Source: Candidatus Gemmiger stercoravium
GTDB taxonomy: Bacteria > Bacillota > Clostridia > Oscillospirales > Ruminococcaceae
Assembly: GCA_019119835.1 (NCBI GenBank)
Contig: DWWE01000075.1
Span: 1 to 46,596 of the forward strand
Length of the DNA: 46,596 nucleotides
Direction: 5' to 3'
Numbering within the stretch: position 1 is the stretch's first letter; each line of letters opens with the position of its first letter. The notes beneath the pieces were generated by a model that was not told the DNA's origin, did not search any database, and saw nothing but the letters and a program-made list of their open reading frames with translations. This document shows, piece by piece, positions 15,505 to 25,000 of this stretch. The translations under genes were made by a program, and so were the position numbers.

Positions 15505-16131
15505 ATGTTCTCAGAACGTTTGAAGCAGGCCCGCAAGGCCAAGCAGTACAGCCAGGCGGAGGTCTCCCGCCTGCTGGGGGTGACCCAACAGGCCGTGGGG
15601 AAATGGGAGACCGGCCGTTCCACCCCGGACCCGCAGACGGTGGCGCGCCTGGCCGAGATCCTGGACACCACGGCGGACGGGCTGCTGGGGCTGCGCCAGC
15701 AGGCGGTGCCGGGGGCCGTGGGGCGAGATGCCTTTATGGGGTATGAGGAATGCCTGATCCCCGTGGTGGGCACCGTCCGCGCCGGCTACGGCGCCCTGGC
15801 CTTTGAAGAGGATTACGGCAAGGAGTATGCCAGTGTCAAGGACCCGGAAAACTACTTTTACCTTGTGGTCAAGGGGGACAGTATGGAACCCCGCATCTCG
15901 GACGGCGACCTGGCCCTGGTGCGCCGCCAGACCACGCTGGACAACGGGGACCTCGGGGTGATGGTCTATGGCCTGGATGGGGAAGGCACACTGAAAAAGT
16001 ACATCCAGCGCGGCAACTCGGTGATCCTGCACCCCTTCAACCCGGCGTATGAGGATCTGGTCATCAAAGGGGAAGAGCTGGACCACCTGTACATTGCCGG
16101 CAAGGTGGTGGAGACCAAGGCCAAGTGGTGA
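15505..16131 (+). CDS. XRE/S24 LexA-like repressor (HdiR type)
   Basis: A 208-residue regulator. Residues 1-62 form an XRE helix-turn-helix (YSQAEVSRLLGVTQQAVGKWETGR). Residues 82-208 form an S24/LexA-like self-cleavage domain: the Ala93-Gly94 scissile pair in TVRAGYG, Ser126 in KGDSMEP and Lys164 in GTLKKYI. All three elements for RecA-stimulated autocleavage are present. The ATG at 15505 has GGAGG at 15490-15494; a longer in-frame extension to 15340 is rejected because it would cover the promoter. It probably represses itself and perhaps the divergent gene at 14672 until DNA damage. No prophage genes are nearby, so it looks like a chromosomal stress regulator. Confidence 0.88.
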   Translation: MFSERLKQARKAKQYSQAEVSRLLGVTQQAVGKWETGRSTPDPQTVARLAEILDTTADGLLGLRQQAVPGAVGRDAFMGYEECLIPVVGTVRAGYGALAFEEDYGKEYASVKDPENYFYLVVKGDSMEPRISDGDLALVRRQTTLDNGDLGVMVYGLDGEGTLKKYIQRGNSVILHPFNPAYEDLVIKGEELDHLYIAGKVVETKAKW

Positions 16132-16346
16132 CCCCCGCCCGATGTCTTGAGTATAGCAAAGAAAAAGTCCGATAATTCGGATGAATGTCCCCGGCCTTAG
16201 CGAAGACCGGCACAATAAAGCGGACCGTTTCCGGCTGCGGCTGAAAAAGAAACGGCCCGGCAAGCGCTCCGTCGGCCGCCGGCCGGCTGACGGGCGTATT
16301 TCTTATACCTTTTTTTGAGCGAACCGCGCCGACGCGGGGGAGGACC
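16132..16346 (+). other. Intergenic region with weak hairpins only
   Basis: Contains TCCGA-TAAT-TCGGA, a CCGTTTC/GAAACGG pair (16225-16255) and a G+C hairpin ahead of a seven-T run near 16310. One of these may end the repressor transcript. No gene or clear promoter is seen. Confidence 0.35.
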
Positions 16347-17714
16347 ATGATGGATCTGGCTGAAAAACTGGAGATCCTGGCGGACAGCGCCAAGTACGAT
16401 GTGGCCTGCACGTCCAGCGGGGTGGAGCGCCCCGGCCGCGCCGGCCGCCTGGGCAGCTGCCGGGCCCCGGGCATCTGCCATTCTTTTACCCCGGACGGCC
16501 GGTGCGTCTCGCTGCTCAAGGTGCTGCTCTCCAACGTCTGCAGCTATGACTGCAGCTACTGCGTCAACCGCCGGTCCAACGACCGCCCCCGGGCCAGCTT
16601 TACCCCGCGGGAACTGGCCGAATTGACCATCGGCTTTTACCGCCGCAATTATATTGAAGGGCTGTTTCTGTCCAGCGCGGTGGCCGGCAGCCCGGACGCC
16701 ACGATGGAGCGCATGATCGAAGCTCTGCGCATTCTGCGGCAGGAATACCGCTTCAACGGCTACATCCACGCCAAAACCATCCCCGGGGCCGATCCGCTGC
16801 TGGTGGAGCAGCTGGGCCTGCTGGCGGACCGGCTCTCGGTCAACATCGAACTCCCCAGCGAGGCCAGCCTTGTCCGCCTGGCGCCGGACAAAGGCCGGAC
16901 CGCCATTCTGCGCCCAATGGGCCAGATCGCCCGCCGCAGTGCACACAGCCGCCAGGAACTGACGGTCTATCGCCATGCGAAGGCGTTCGCCCCGGCCGGG
17001 CAGAGCACCCAGATGATCATTGGCGCCACCCCGGAAAGCGACCGCCAGATCCTGCGCCTGACCGAAGCGCTTTATCAGAAATATGCCCTCAAGCGGGTGT
17101 TTTACTCCGCCTATCTGCCGGTGGTGCAGGACCCGCGTCTGCCGGCTCTCACCACCCGGCCGCCGCTTCTGCGAGAACACCGTCTCTATCAGGCGGACTG
17201 GCTGCTTCGGTATTACCACTTCTCGGCCGAAGAACTGCTCAGCGACGAGCAGCCCAACTTTGATCCCTACCTGGACCCCAAGTGCAGCTGGGCGCTCAAC
17301 CATCCGGAATACTTCCCGGTGGAGGTCAACACCGCCCCCGGGCCCATGCTGCTGCGGGTGCCGGGCATCGGGCCCAAAAGCGCCCGGCGCATCCTGGCGG
17401 CCCGGCGCGGCCAGCATCTGGGGCTGGCGGAACTCAAACGGATCGGGGTGGTGCTCAAGCGGGCCCAGTACTTCATCACCTGCGGCGGGCGGGCGCTGAC
17501 CCGCTCCACCCGCCGGGAGATCGCCGGCGCCCTGGTGGACCCCAAGGCGTTCGGCGTGGGGGTGCAGCAGCTCTCGCTGGATGATTTCTGCGCAAAACCG
17601 CTGCCGGACGCTGCGCCGGCGCTGCACCGGCTGGCGGCCAGCGGTGTGGAAGCCCGGCAGGCCGCCGAACTGACCCGACAGGAGGCGATCACATGGATTA
17701 CCCGGCGTATGTGA
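16347..17714 (+). CDS. Putative DNA modification/repair radical SAM protein (TIGR03916 type)
   Basis: A 455-residue radical SAM enzyme. The cluster motif C-x3-C-x2-C is at Cys65, Cys69 and Cys72 (VCSYDCSYCVNRR). The N-terminus has the family's further cysteines (VACTSSG, GSCRAPGICHSF). The C-terminal third has a helix-hairpin-helix DNA-binding motif around residues 335-352 (VPGIGPKSARRIL). This layout and the partner gene immediately downstream match the paired families described as radical SAM and DUF4130 DNA-metabolism proteins, which are sometimes linked to uracil-DNA glycosylase domains. Its reaction is not established. The start ATG (or the adjacent one at 16350) follows GGGGGAGG. Confidence 0.9.
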   Translation: MMDLAEKLEILADSAKYDVACTSSGVERPGRAGRLGSCRAPGICHSFTPDGRCVSLLKVLLSNVCSYDCSYCVNRRSNDRPRASFTPRELAELTIGFYRRNYIEGLFLSSAVAGSPDATMERMIEALRILRQEYRFNGYIHAKTIPGADPLLVEQLGLLADRLSVNIELPSEASLVRLAPDKGRTAILRPMGQIARRSAHSRQELTVYRHAKAFAPAGQSTQMIIGATPESDRQILRLTEALYQKYALKRVFYSAYLPVVQDPRLPALTTRPPLLREHRLYQADWLLRYYHFSAEELLSDEQPNFDPYLDPKCSWALNHPEYFPVEVNTAPGPMLLRVPGIGPKSARRILAARRGQHLGLAELKRIGVVLKRAQYFITCGGRALTRSTRREIAGALVDPKAFGVGVQQLSLDDFCAKPLPDAAPALHRLAASGVEARQAAELTRQEAITWITRRM

Positions 17715-18493
17715 CCGATACGGCCTACCGATACGACGGCAGCTTCCAGGGCTTTCTGTGCTGCGTCTTTGAGAGTTTTGCCCGCCATGAGCTTCCCGCG
17801 GCCATCCACCCGCCGGAGGAAGGCCAGACCAGCCTGTTCGGCGCCCGCGAGATCCCCACCGATCCGCGGCGGGCCGGGCGGGTGGCGGCGGCGCTGCACC
17901 GGCTGGGCACCCCGGTGGAGCGCTGCGTTACCAGCGGCTTCCTGGCCGACGAAGCCGGCAAGGACCTGACCCTGCTGCATTTTCTGCGTCTGTGTTTTGC
18001 GCAGGGGCCGTCCGCTTTCTGGCGGATGGGCGACGCCCCGGTGGCGCAGGCCCAGGCCCTGGCCCGCCGCGTGGACGGCGAGGCCGGCAAGTACATCGAA
18101 TTCCTCCGCTTTGAGGAGCACGGCGGGATGCTCGGCAGCATCATCCACCCGCGAAACCGGATCCTGCCGCTGCTCCGCGGGCATTTCTGCAGCCGCCTGC
18201 CGGACGAGGAGTTCGTGATCTTTGATGCGACCCACGGCATGGCGCTGCTGTGCCGGGGCGGGCGGGTGCAGTACCTGCGGATGGAGCGGTTCGCCCCGCC
18301 GCCCGACGGGGAGGAAGACGCCTGGAAGCGGCTGTGGCAGCGGTTTTTCCATGCCCTGACCATCGAGGAGCGCCGCAACGAGCGCTGCCAGCGCACCCAC
18401 GCCCCCAAACGCTACTGGCAGGACATGTGCGAGATGGCGCCGGAGGGTCGGGGGCAAAAAAGCACTACCCATCCCGCGGAGGATATGGTATAA
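17693..18493 (+). CDS. DUF4130 / TIGR03915-type DNA-metabolism protein, partner of the radical SAM protein
   Basis: A 266-residue protein with the family's opening YRYDGSFQGFLCCVFESF, the central AGKYIEFLRFEEHGGMLGSIIHPRN region (as two blocks), and the C-terminal (P)KRYWQDMCEM. It overlaps the radical SAM gene by 22 bases, so the two are translationally coupled and probably act together on nucleic acid. No catalytic residues are known to me for this family. The last codons overlap a TATAAT sequence that may be a promoter for the Lrp-type gene. Confidence 0.88.
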   Translation: MDYPAYVTDTAYRYDGSFQGFLCCVFESFARHELPAAIHPPEEGQTSLFGAREIPTDPRRAGRVAAALHRLGTPVERCVTSGFLADEAGKDLTLLHFLRLCFAQGPSAFWRMGDAPVAQAQALARRVDGEAGKYIEFLRFEEHGGMLGSIIHPRNRILPLLRGHFCSRLPDEEFVIFDATHGMALLCRGGRVQYLRMERFAPPPDGEEDAWKRLWQRFFHALTIEERRNERCQRTHAPKRYWQDMCEMAPEGRGQKSTTHPAEDMV

Positions 18494-18494
18494 T
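18486..18494 (+). promoter_or_regulatory. Possible upstream promoter (TGG-TATAAT) overlapping the DUF4130 stop
   Basis: A consensus -10 with the TG extension lies on the stop codon of the preceding gene, 138 bases ahead of the Lrp-type start. No -35 is evident; a second, better placed copy follows at 18580. Confidence 0.4.
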
Positions 18495-18579
18495 GTCCGC
18501 AACTGCGGCAGAACCTTCGCGGCCGGGCTGCCTTGCCGGAAGGCCGGCGGCGGGGATGGTACCATTCCGCGCCGCGGTG

Positions 18580-18588
18580 TGGTATAAT
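18580..18588 (+). promoter_or_regulatory. Extended -10 promoter of the Lrp-type regulator gene
   Basis: TGG-TATAAT, 44 bases before the start codon. ACCATTC occurs both upstream (18561) and just downstream (18592) of the -10; these flanking copies could be binding sites for the regulator itself. Confidence 0.6.
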
Positions 18589-18631
18589 GGAACCATTCTG
18601 CCGAATATTTTGCGCAAAGGGGAGTTGTACG

Positions 18632-19111
18632 ATGGAAGAGCTGCTGCACATTCTGGAAAAGAACGGCCGCCTGCCGGTGGAAGACATCGCCGCCATGATG
18701 GGGAAGACCCCCGTCGAGGTGGCCGCCATGATGGACGAGGCCGCCGAGAAGGGGTTCGTCCGCGGGTATGAGGCGCTGGTGGACTGGGAAAAAGCCGGCG
18801 TCAACCTGGTGGAGGCTGTCATCGAACTGCATGTTTCGCCCCGCAAAAGCCGCGGCTTTGATGAGATCGCCTCGGTGATCGCCAGCTTTGACGAGGTGGA
18901 CAGCGTGATGCTGATGAGCGGCGGGTATGACCTGCAGGTCACCATCAAGGGCCGCAGCTTCCAGGAGATTGCCCTCTTCGTGGCCAAGCGGCTGAGCCCG
19001 CTGGACGATGTTCTGTCCACGGCCACCAGCTTTGTGCTGCGCACCTACAAGCGCAGCGGCCGGCTGTATCAGGACGAAGAAACGGACGATAGGGAGTGTA
19101 CGGTGCTGTGA
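18632..19111 (+). CDS. Lrp/AsnC-family transcriptional regulator
   Basis: A 159-residue protein with an N-terminal winged helix-turn-helix (about residues 1-60, LPVEDIAAMMGKTPVEVAAMM) and a C-terminal ligand-binding RAM domain (about 70-150) with the (V)MLMSGGYDLQVTIKG strand typical of the family. AAAGGGGAG precedes the ATG at 18632; the in-frame extension to 18533 would cover the promoter and is rejected. It overlaps the aminotransferase start (TGATG), so the two are co-translated. It probably senses an amino acid related to the aminotransferase reaction. Confidence 0.9.
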   Translation: MEELLHILEKNGRLPVEDIAAMMGKTPVEVAAMMDEAAEKGFVRGYEALVDWEKAGVNLVEAVIELHVSPRKSRGFDEIASVIASFDEVDSVMLMSGGYDLQVTIKGRSFQEIALFVAKRLSPLDDVLSTATSFVLRTYKRSGRLYQDEETDDRECTVL

Positions 19112-20298
19112 TGAACTACGACCAACTGCTTGCGCCGGCGGCTCAGGCGATGCGTCCGTCCGGAATCCGCAAGTTTTTTGACCTGGCGGCCGACATGCCC
19201 CACTGTATCTCTCTGGGGGTGGGCGAGCCGGATTTCAAGACGCCCTGGAGCATTCGGGATGCGGGCATCCGCAGCCTGGAGCAAGGGCGCACCAAATACA
19301 CCGCCAACGCGGGCCTGAAGGAACTGCGGGTGGAGATCTGCCGTTACCTGCAGCGGCGGTTCGAACTTGGCTACGAGCAGGAGAACATCCTGGTCACGGT
19401 GGGGGGCAGCGAAGCCATCGACATGGCGATCCGCGCCCTGGTCAAACCCGGCGACGAGGTGATCATCCCGGAACCCTGCTTTGTCTGTTACGAGCCCATC
19501 ACCCAGCTGACCGGCGGCGTACCGGTACACATTGCCACCCGGGCGGAGGACGGTTTCCGCCTGACAGCGGAACAGCTGCGCGCAGCCATCACCCCGCGCA
19601 CCAAACTGCTGATCCTGCCTTATCCCAACAACCCCACCGGCGGCGTGATGGACCAGCAAGACCTGGAAGCCATCGCCGAGGTGCTGCGCGGTACCGACGT
19701 GCTGGTGCTTTCGGACGAGATCTACGCCGAACTGACCTACGGCCTTGACCGGCATGTGAGCATCGCTTCGCTGCCCGGCATGTGGGAACGCACGATCGTG
19801 GTCAACGGCTTCAGCAAAAGTTATTCGATGACCGGCTGGCGGCTGGGCTATGCAGCCGGGCCGGAGCCGATCATCAAGGTGATGACCAAAATCCACCAGA
19901 GCTGCATCATGTCGGCCCCCACCACCAGCCAGTACGCGGCCATTGTGGCGCTGCGCTCCTGCGATGATGAGATCGAGATGATGCGGGACGAGTACAACCG
20001 CCGCCGCCGCTATGTGGTCAAGGCCCTCAACGATCTGGGGCTGACCTGCTTCGAGCCAAAGGGGGCGTTCTATGTGTTCCCCAGCATCCAGTGCAGTGGC
20101 CTGAAGAGCAGCGAATTCTGCGAACAGCTGCTCAAGGAACAGGAGGTGGCCATCGTCCCCGGCGACGCCTTCGGCGCGTCCGGCGAAGGGTATGCCCGCA
20201 TCAGCTACGCCTACAGCGTCGATCACCTGGAGACCGCCATGCGCCGCATCCGCCGCTTCCTGCAGGACCACGGCTGGCTGGCCGGGCCGGCGGTGTGA
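19111..20298 (+). CDS. Class I/II PLP-dependent aminotransferase
   Basis: A 395-residue fold-type I aminotransferase. Landmarks are the N-terminal ISLGVGEPDFKTP, the phosphate/cofactor region VTVGGSEAIDMAIRAL, PYPNNPTGG, the Asp of VLSDEIYAEL, the Schiff-base lysine at about residue 236 (NGFSKSYSMTGWRLGY), and the C-terminal arginine region (YARISYA). The family includes aspartate, alanine and aromatic aminotransferases; the substrate cannot be settled here. The ATG at 19111 is chosen; GTGs at 19108 and 19096 are alternatives, and AGGGAG at 19091 could serve any of them. The coupled Lrp-type gene suggests amino-acid-responsive control. Confidence 0.9.
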   Translation: MNYDQLLAPAAQAMRPSGIRKFFDLAADMPHCISLGVGEPDFKTPWSIRDAGIRSLEQGRTKYTANAGLKELRVEICRYLQRRFELGYEQENILVTVGGSEAIDMAIRALVKPGDEVIIPEPCFVCYEPITQLTGGVPVHIATRAEDGFRLTAEQLRAAITPRTKLLILPYPNNPTGGVMDQQDLEAIAEVLRGTDVLVLSDEIYAELTYGLDRHVSIASLPGMWERTIVVNGFSKSYSMTGWRLGYAAGPEPIIKVMTKIHQSCIMSAPTTSQYAAIVALRSCDDEIEMMRDEYNRRRRYVVKALNDLGLTCFEPKGAFYVFPSIQCSGLKSSEFCEQLLKEQEVAIVPGDAFGASGEGYARISYAYSVDHLETAMRRIRRFLQDHGWLAGPAV

Positions 20299-20352
20299 GA
20301 GCCTGACGGCACCCGGCAACCCCATCTTCCCATCTTTTAAGGAGGAATCGCT

Positions 20353-21258
20353 ATGCCGTCCCCCAAGACTGTGACCGTCCTGGCCCCCGCCAAGCTGAAT
20401 CTCTCGCTGGATGTTGTCGGCACGCTCCCCAACGGTTACCACGACCTGGACATGGTCATGCAGGCCATCACGCTGCACGAGACCCTTGTGCTGCGCCGCA
20501 GCCGGTATCTGACGGTCCGTATGCCGGGCAGCTTTGTGCCGGTGAATGAGAAGAACACCGCCGTCAAGGCGGCACTGGCCTTTTTCCACTACACCGGCCT
20601 GCTGGCGGGGGTGGACATCACGATCCGCAAACAGGTGCCGGTACGCGCCGGCATGGCCGGCGGCAGCGCCGACGCCGCCGGCGTGCTGGTGGGAATGAAC
20701 GAACTGTACGGCGCACGGCTGTCCATGAGCGAACTCTGCGCCCTGGGCGCCTCCATCGGGGCGGACGTGCCGTTTGCCCTGATGGGCGGCACCTGCCGGG
20801 TCCAGGGGATCGGGGACCTGCTCAAACCGCTGCCCCCCTGCCCGGACTGCTGGTTTGTGGTGGCCATGCCCAGCGTGGGCATCTCCACCCCCGAAGCCTT
20901 CCAGCGGTATGACCGGATGGGAAGCCCGGCCCATCCCGACTGTGCCGGGCAGGAGCAGGCCGTGCGGGACGGTGATCTGGCCGCCCTCTGCGCGGCTGCG
21001 GGCAACGCGCTGGAATTCTGCTCCGGCGCCACCGAGACGCCGGCGATCCGCAGCATCCTGGATGCAAACGGCGCACTGACCAGCCTGATGACCGGTTCCG
21101 GCGCGGCGGTATTCGGCATCTTCGACGACCCTGACCGGGCCCGCTCTGCCGCCGAGGCGCTGCGTGCCGAGTACCAGCAGGTCTATCTGGCCCGGCCGGA
21201 CCGCGGCGGCGCCCGCGTGGTGCCCAACACACCCCGCCGGAACGCCAAAAATGCCTGA
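20353..21258 (+). CDS. ispE: 4-diphosphocytidyl-2-C-methyl-D-erythritol kinase
   Basis: A 301-residue GHMP kinase that phosphorylates CDP-ME in the non-mevalonate isoprenoid pathway. Seen are the N-terminal APAKLNLSLDVVG with the conserved Lys14, NGYHDLDMVMQ, the ATP-binding glycine-rich loop PVRAGMAGGSADAAG at residues 96-110, GADVPFALMGG, and the C-terminal MTGSGAAVFGIF. Its length is normal for the family. AAGGAGGAATCG lies just upstream. It lies 54 bases after the aminotransferase and may share its transcript; a terminator follows. Confidence 0.95.
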   Translation: MPSPKTVTVLAPAKLNLSLDVVGTLPNGYHDLDMVMQAITLHETLVLRRSRYLTVRMPGSFVPVNEKNTAVKAALAFFHYTGLLAGVDITIRKQVPVRAGMAGGSADAAGVLVGMNELYGARLSMSELCALGASIGADVPFALMGGTCRVQGIGDLLKPLPPCPDCWFVVAMPSVGISTPEAFQRYDRMGSPAHPDCAGQEQAVRDGDLAALCAAAGNALEFCSGATETPAIRSILDANGALTSLMTGSGAAVFGIFDDPDRARSAAEALRAEYQQVYLARPDRGGARVVPNTPRRNAKNA

Positions 21259-21297
21259 AAAACCGGCGGCCGGGCGGCCTCCGCCTGTTTGCCGCGG

Positions 21298-21337
21298 CCC
21301 CTTTTCACCCATACTGACGGGTGAAAGGGGTGTTTTT
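21298..21337 (+). terminator. Terminator of ispE whose 3' arm contains the spoIIR ribosome site
   Basis: CCCCTTTTCACCC (21298-21310) pairs with GGGTGAAAGGGG (21319-21330, one bulged T), followed by TGTTTTT. AAAGGGG in the 3' arm is also the only candidate ribosome site for the ATG at 21340, so in a read-through transcript the site would be folded away. Confidence 0.75.
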
Positions 21338-21339
21338 GT

Positions 21340-21945
21340 ATGAAACGTAGTTTTCCTGCCCGCCGATCCGCCCGCCGTCTGCGCCGGGCGCTGGAACTGG
21401 GCTGTGCCCTGGCTTTCGGGCTGACCGTGGTACTTAGCGGGGCGCTGGCCCGGTATGATGCGGTCTGCCGCCGTGTCTGCCGGGATACGCTGCGGCTGCA
21501 CATCCTGGCCAACAGCGATACGCCGGAAGACCAGCTTCTCAAATTCACGGTGCGGGACGCGATGCTCCGGGCAATCACCGACCTGACAGCCGATGCAGCC
21601 AGCCAGCCGGCGGCGGTGTCGGCGGTGGAGCGCGCCCTGCCGTACCTGCAGCGCACCGCGGAACAGGCGGCCGGGGGCCGCCAGCCGGTGCAGGTCAGCT
21701 TGGAAACCGCCGATTTCCCCGCCAAAGACTACGGCGACTTCCGGCTGCCCGCCGGCCGCTATACGGCGCTGCGGGTGGAACTGGGGCAGGCCCGGGGCCA
21801 CAACTGGTTCTGTGTGCTCTACCCGGCACTCTGCGTCGGCGCGGCCGGGGCCGACTACGGCGACCCGGATGAAAACGCGCTGGTCTTCGGTGAATACCAG
21901 ATCCGCTTCGCGCTGCTGGACTCGCTGCGGGCCCTCTGCGGCTGA
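21340..21945 (+). CDS. spoIIR: Stage II sporulation protein R
   Basis: A 201-residue secreted signalling protein. A basic N-terminus and one hydrophobic segment (about residues 18-36) act as signal sequence. Then comes the family motif LRLHILANSDTPEDQ (51-65), KFTVRDAML, and the C-terminal YGDFRLPAGRYTALRV and GHNWFCVLYPALC. In Bacillus, SpoIIR is made in the forespore under sigma F and triggers SpoIIGA to process pro-sigma E in the mother cell. Its presence implies that the organism, or its recent ancestor, can sporulate. No clear sigma F promoter could be assigned; the ATG lies directly after the ispE terminator. Confidence 0.92.
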   Translation: MKRSFPARRSARRLRRALELGCALAFGLTVVLSGALARYDAVCRRVCRDTLRLHILANSDTPEDQLLKFTVRDAMLRAITDLTADAASQPAAVSAVERALPYLQRTAEQAAGGRQPVQVSLETADFPAKDYGDFRLPAGRYTALRVELGQARGHNWFCVLYPALCVGAAGADYGDPDENALVFGEYQIRFALLDSLRALCG

Positions 21946-22027
21946 AACGCGGCGTCTGTACGGCAGATCTCATTTCTTCCTTACCCATGTGGGCCGATCC
22001 GGCCACCCGACCCGAAAGGCGGTCTGT

Positions 22028-25000
22028 ATGCTAACCTTACTCCTCGGCCCGTCGGGCAGCGGCAAATCCAGCCGTCTGCGCCAGGCCCTCAAGACCCGCG
22101 CCCAGGCCGGCGAGCGCAGCCTGCTGGTGGTGCCGGAACAGTTCACCTCCTCCACCGAGGGCGCTCTCTACCGCACCCTGGGGGATTCGCTGTCCGGCTA
22201 TGTGGAAAGCTATTCCTTCACCTCGCTGGCTGAGACACTGCTGCGCCGCTACGGCGGCGCGGCGGTGCCCACCCTCACCGAAGCCGGCCGGGCGGTGCTG
22301 GTGCGCCGGGCGATGGATTCACTGCTGGATCAGGTGGTCTACTACCGGCGCCAGCGCCAGAATACGGCCTTCTGCCAGAAGGCGGCCGAGACCATCGAGG
22401 AGTTCAAGAGCGCCGGCATCCGCCCGGAGCAGCTGGAAGCCTACGCCCATGCCCCCGGTGCCGACACCGAAAAACTCAGCGAACTGGCGCTGATCTATGG
22501 CGCGTATGAAAGCCTGCTGGCCCAGACCGGCATGGACCCGGGCGACCGGCAGGAGCTGGCGGCCCGCCGGCTGCAGGAAGCCGGCGGGCAGGACTTCTTC
22601 GCCGGCCGGGCGGTGTACATTGATGAATTCGATACCTTCAACGCGCCCAAGCGGGCGCTGCTGGCGGCAATGCTGCCGGCGGCGGACGTGACGGTCAGTT
22701 TGTGCTGCGACGGCCTGCAGCCGGCGGACGGCGGCTTCGGGGCGTTCAGCGGGGCGCAGCAGGTGGCGGCGGCGCTGCGGAACATGGCGGCCCGGGCGGG
22801 CGTCGGCTGCCACACCGAGCTGCTCAATGAGGATCTGCGCCATCAGGACGCCCCGGCGCTGGCGGAACTCTCCCTTCTTCTGGCCGACCCGGGGTATACG
22901 CCCCAGCTGACGGTGGACTCCGACGCCCCGGAAGGGCCGGCCATCACCGTCTTCCAGGCCGACAGCCGGCAGGAGGAGGCCAAGGCGGTGGCGGCGGCGG
23001 TGCGCGCCCGGGCCCGGGCCGGGACGCCCTACAGCCGCATGGCGGTGATCTGCCGGGACGCCGCGGCCTACCTGCCGGCGGTGCGGTACGAATTCCGGCT
23101 GCAGGACATTCCGCTGTTCTGCGACGAACCCACCACCCCGGAAAACACCGCCCCGGCCCGGGCGGTGATGGCGGCCCTGGACCTGCTGCGCGGCGGGCTG
23201 GGCGGCCCGGCACTGCTGCGCCTGGTCAAGACCGGGCTGGCGGATCTGCCGGAGGAATCGGTCTGTGCCCTTGAAAACTATGCCTATACCTGGCCGCTGC
23301 GGGCGGAGGACTGGCGCGCCCCCTTCACCCGCAACCCCAGCGGCTACACCGACCGCTGGTCGGACCAGGACCGGAAGGATCTGGCCCGGGCGGAACAGGC
23401 CCGCGCCTTTCTGGTGGAGCGGGCCGACCGTTTCCTTTCCCGGGCCAGGGGGGCGGATGTCACCGCCCTGACCCGGCAGATCTATCTCTTCCTCGTCTCC
23501 CTGGGGGCCGAGGCGGCGCTGGAACGCCTGGCGGAAGACCTGCGGGCCAAGGGGGAACTGCCGGCGGCCGACGAGGCCCTGCGGGAGTGGAACGTGGTCA
23601 CCGGGCTGCTCAACGATATGGTGCAGCTGGCCGGCACCGCAGGCGGGGCCCCGAACACCCTCAAACCGGCCGAATACGCCGACCTGTTCGGGCTGCTGCT
23701 GCGCACCACCGACATGGGGCACATCCCCCAGAGCCTGGACAGCGTGATCTTCACCACCGCCGGCCGGATGCGCCTGCCGGAGACCGACGCCTGCTTTGTG
23801 CTGGGCCTGGCGGAAGGGGAATTCCCCCAGACGCCGGGGGATACCGGCCTGCTGACCCATGCCGACCGGGACGCCATGATCGCCCAGGGCGCCGAGCTGC
23901 CCGACTGCTTTGAGAACCGGGTCATCCGGGAGCAGGTCTGCTTTTACAAGGCCCTCACGGCGGCGCGGCGCTGGTTGTGGCTGTCCTGGCCCGGCGGTGC
24001 GGCCGGGCTGCCGGTCACGGCGGCGCTGGAACCGGCGCTGGATCTGCTGGCCGTGCCCCGGGCCGAACTTTCGCCGGCGATGCTGGCGGCCACCCCCGCG
24101 GCTGCGCTGGACCTGCTGGGCGGGCTGTGGCAGCAGAACACTGGGGCGCGGGCCGCGGTGGAACAGGCCCTGGACCGGTGCGGGCAGGAATCGGCGGCCC
24201 CGGGGCTGGCGGCGCTGCGCCGGGCGGCCGACCGCACCCCCGCGGCGGTGCAGGACCTGCAGGCGCTGGAAAAACTGCTGGGGCCGCAGCTGCACATCAG
24301 CCCGACCCGGTTTGAGCGGTACGCGCTGTGCCCCTTCGGGTATTTCATGCAGTTCGTGCTGGGGGCCAAACCCCGGCAGAAAGCGGAACTGGCCCCCAAC
24401 ATCAGCGGCACGTTGACCCACTGGGTCCTGGAACAGGCGCTGTCCCGCCAGGGGGACGCTTTCACCGGCCTGGGTGCGGAAGAGCTGGAAAGTCTCGTGC
24501 AGCAGCTGGTGGAGGAATACGTCCAAAACAACCTGCCCGGCGGCGGGGTGCGGATGCAGTATCTGCTGGACCGGATCCGCCGCAACCTGGTCGGGCTGCT
24601 GGGCTTTATCCAGCGGGATATGCAGCAGTCCGGCTTCCGGCCGGTCGCCTTCGAGCTGCGCATCGACGACCGCCCCGACCCCGACACCCCCGACGCCCCC
24701 ACCGTACCGCCGGTGGAACTGACCGGCCCTTCGGGGCATACCATCCGGGTGGTGGGGACGGTGGACCGGGTGGACGCGATGCAGCTCAACGGCCACACCT
24801 ACCTGCGGGTGGTGGATTACAAGACCGGCAGCCGCCGGTTCGATCTGCGGGAAGTGTTCGTGGGGCTGGACTGCCAGATGCTGCTCTATCTCTTTACGCT
24901 GGAGCGCAACGGCGGCAAGCTGTTCCCCAACCCCCGGGCCGCCGGGGTGGAGTATCTCTGGGCCGACCCGTCCCCCACCACCGAGGACCGCCCCGACCCG

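Noticed and set aside
16064-16534. Minus-strand frame overlapping the repressor end and the radical SAM start
   Set aside because: No ribosome site, and it is antisense to conserved coding sequence at both ends.
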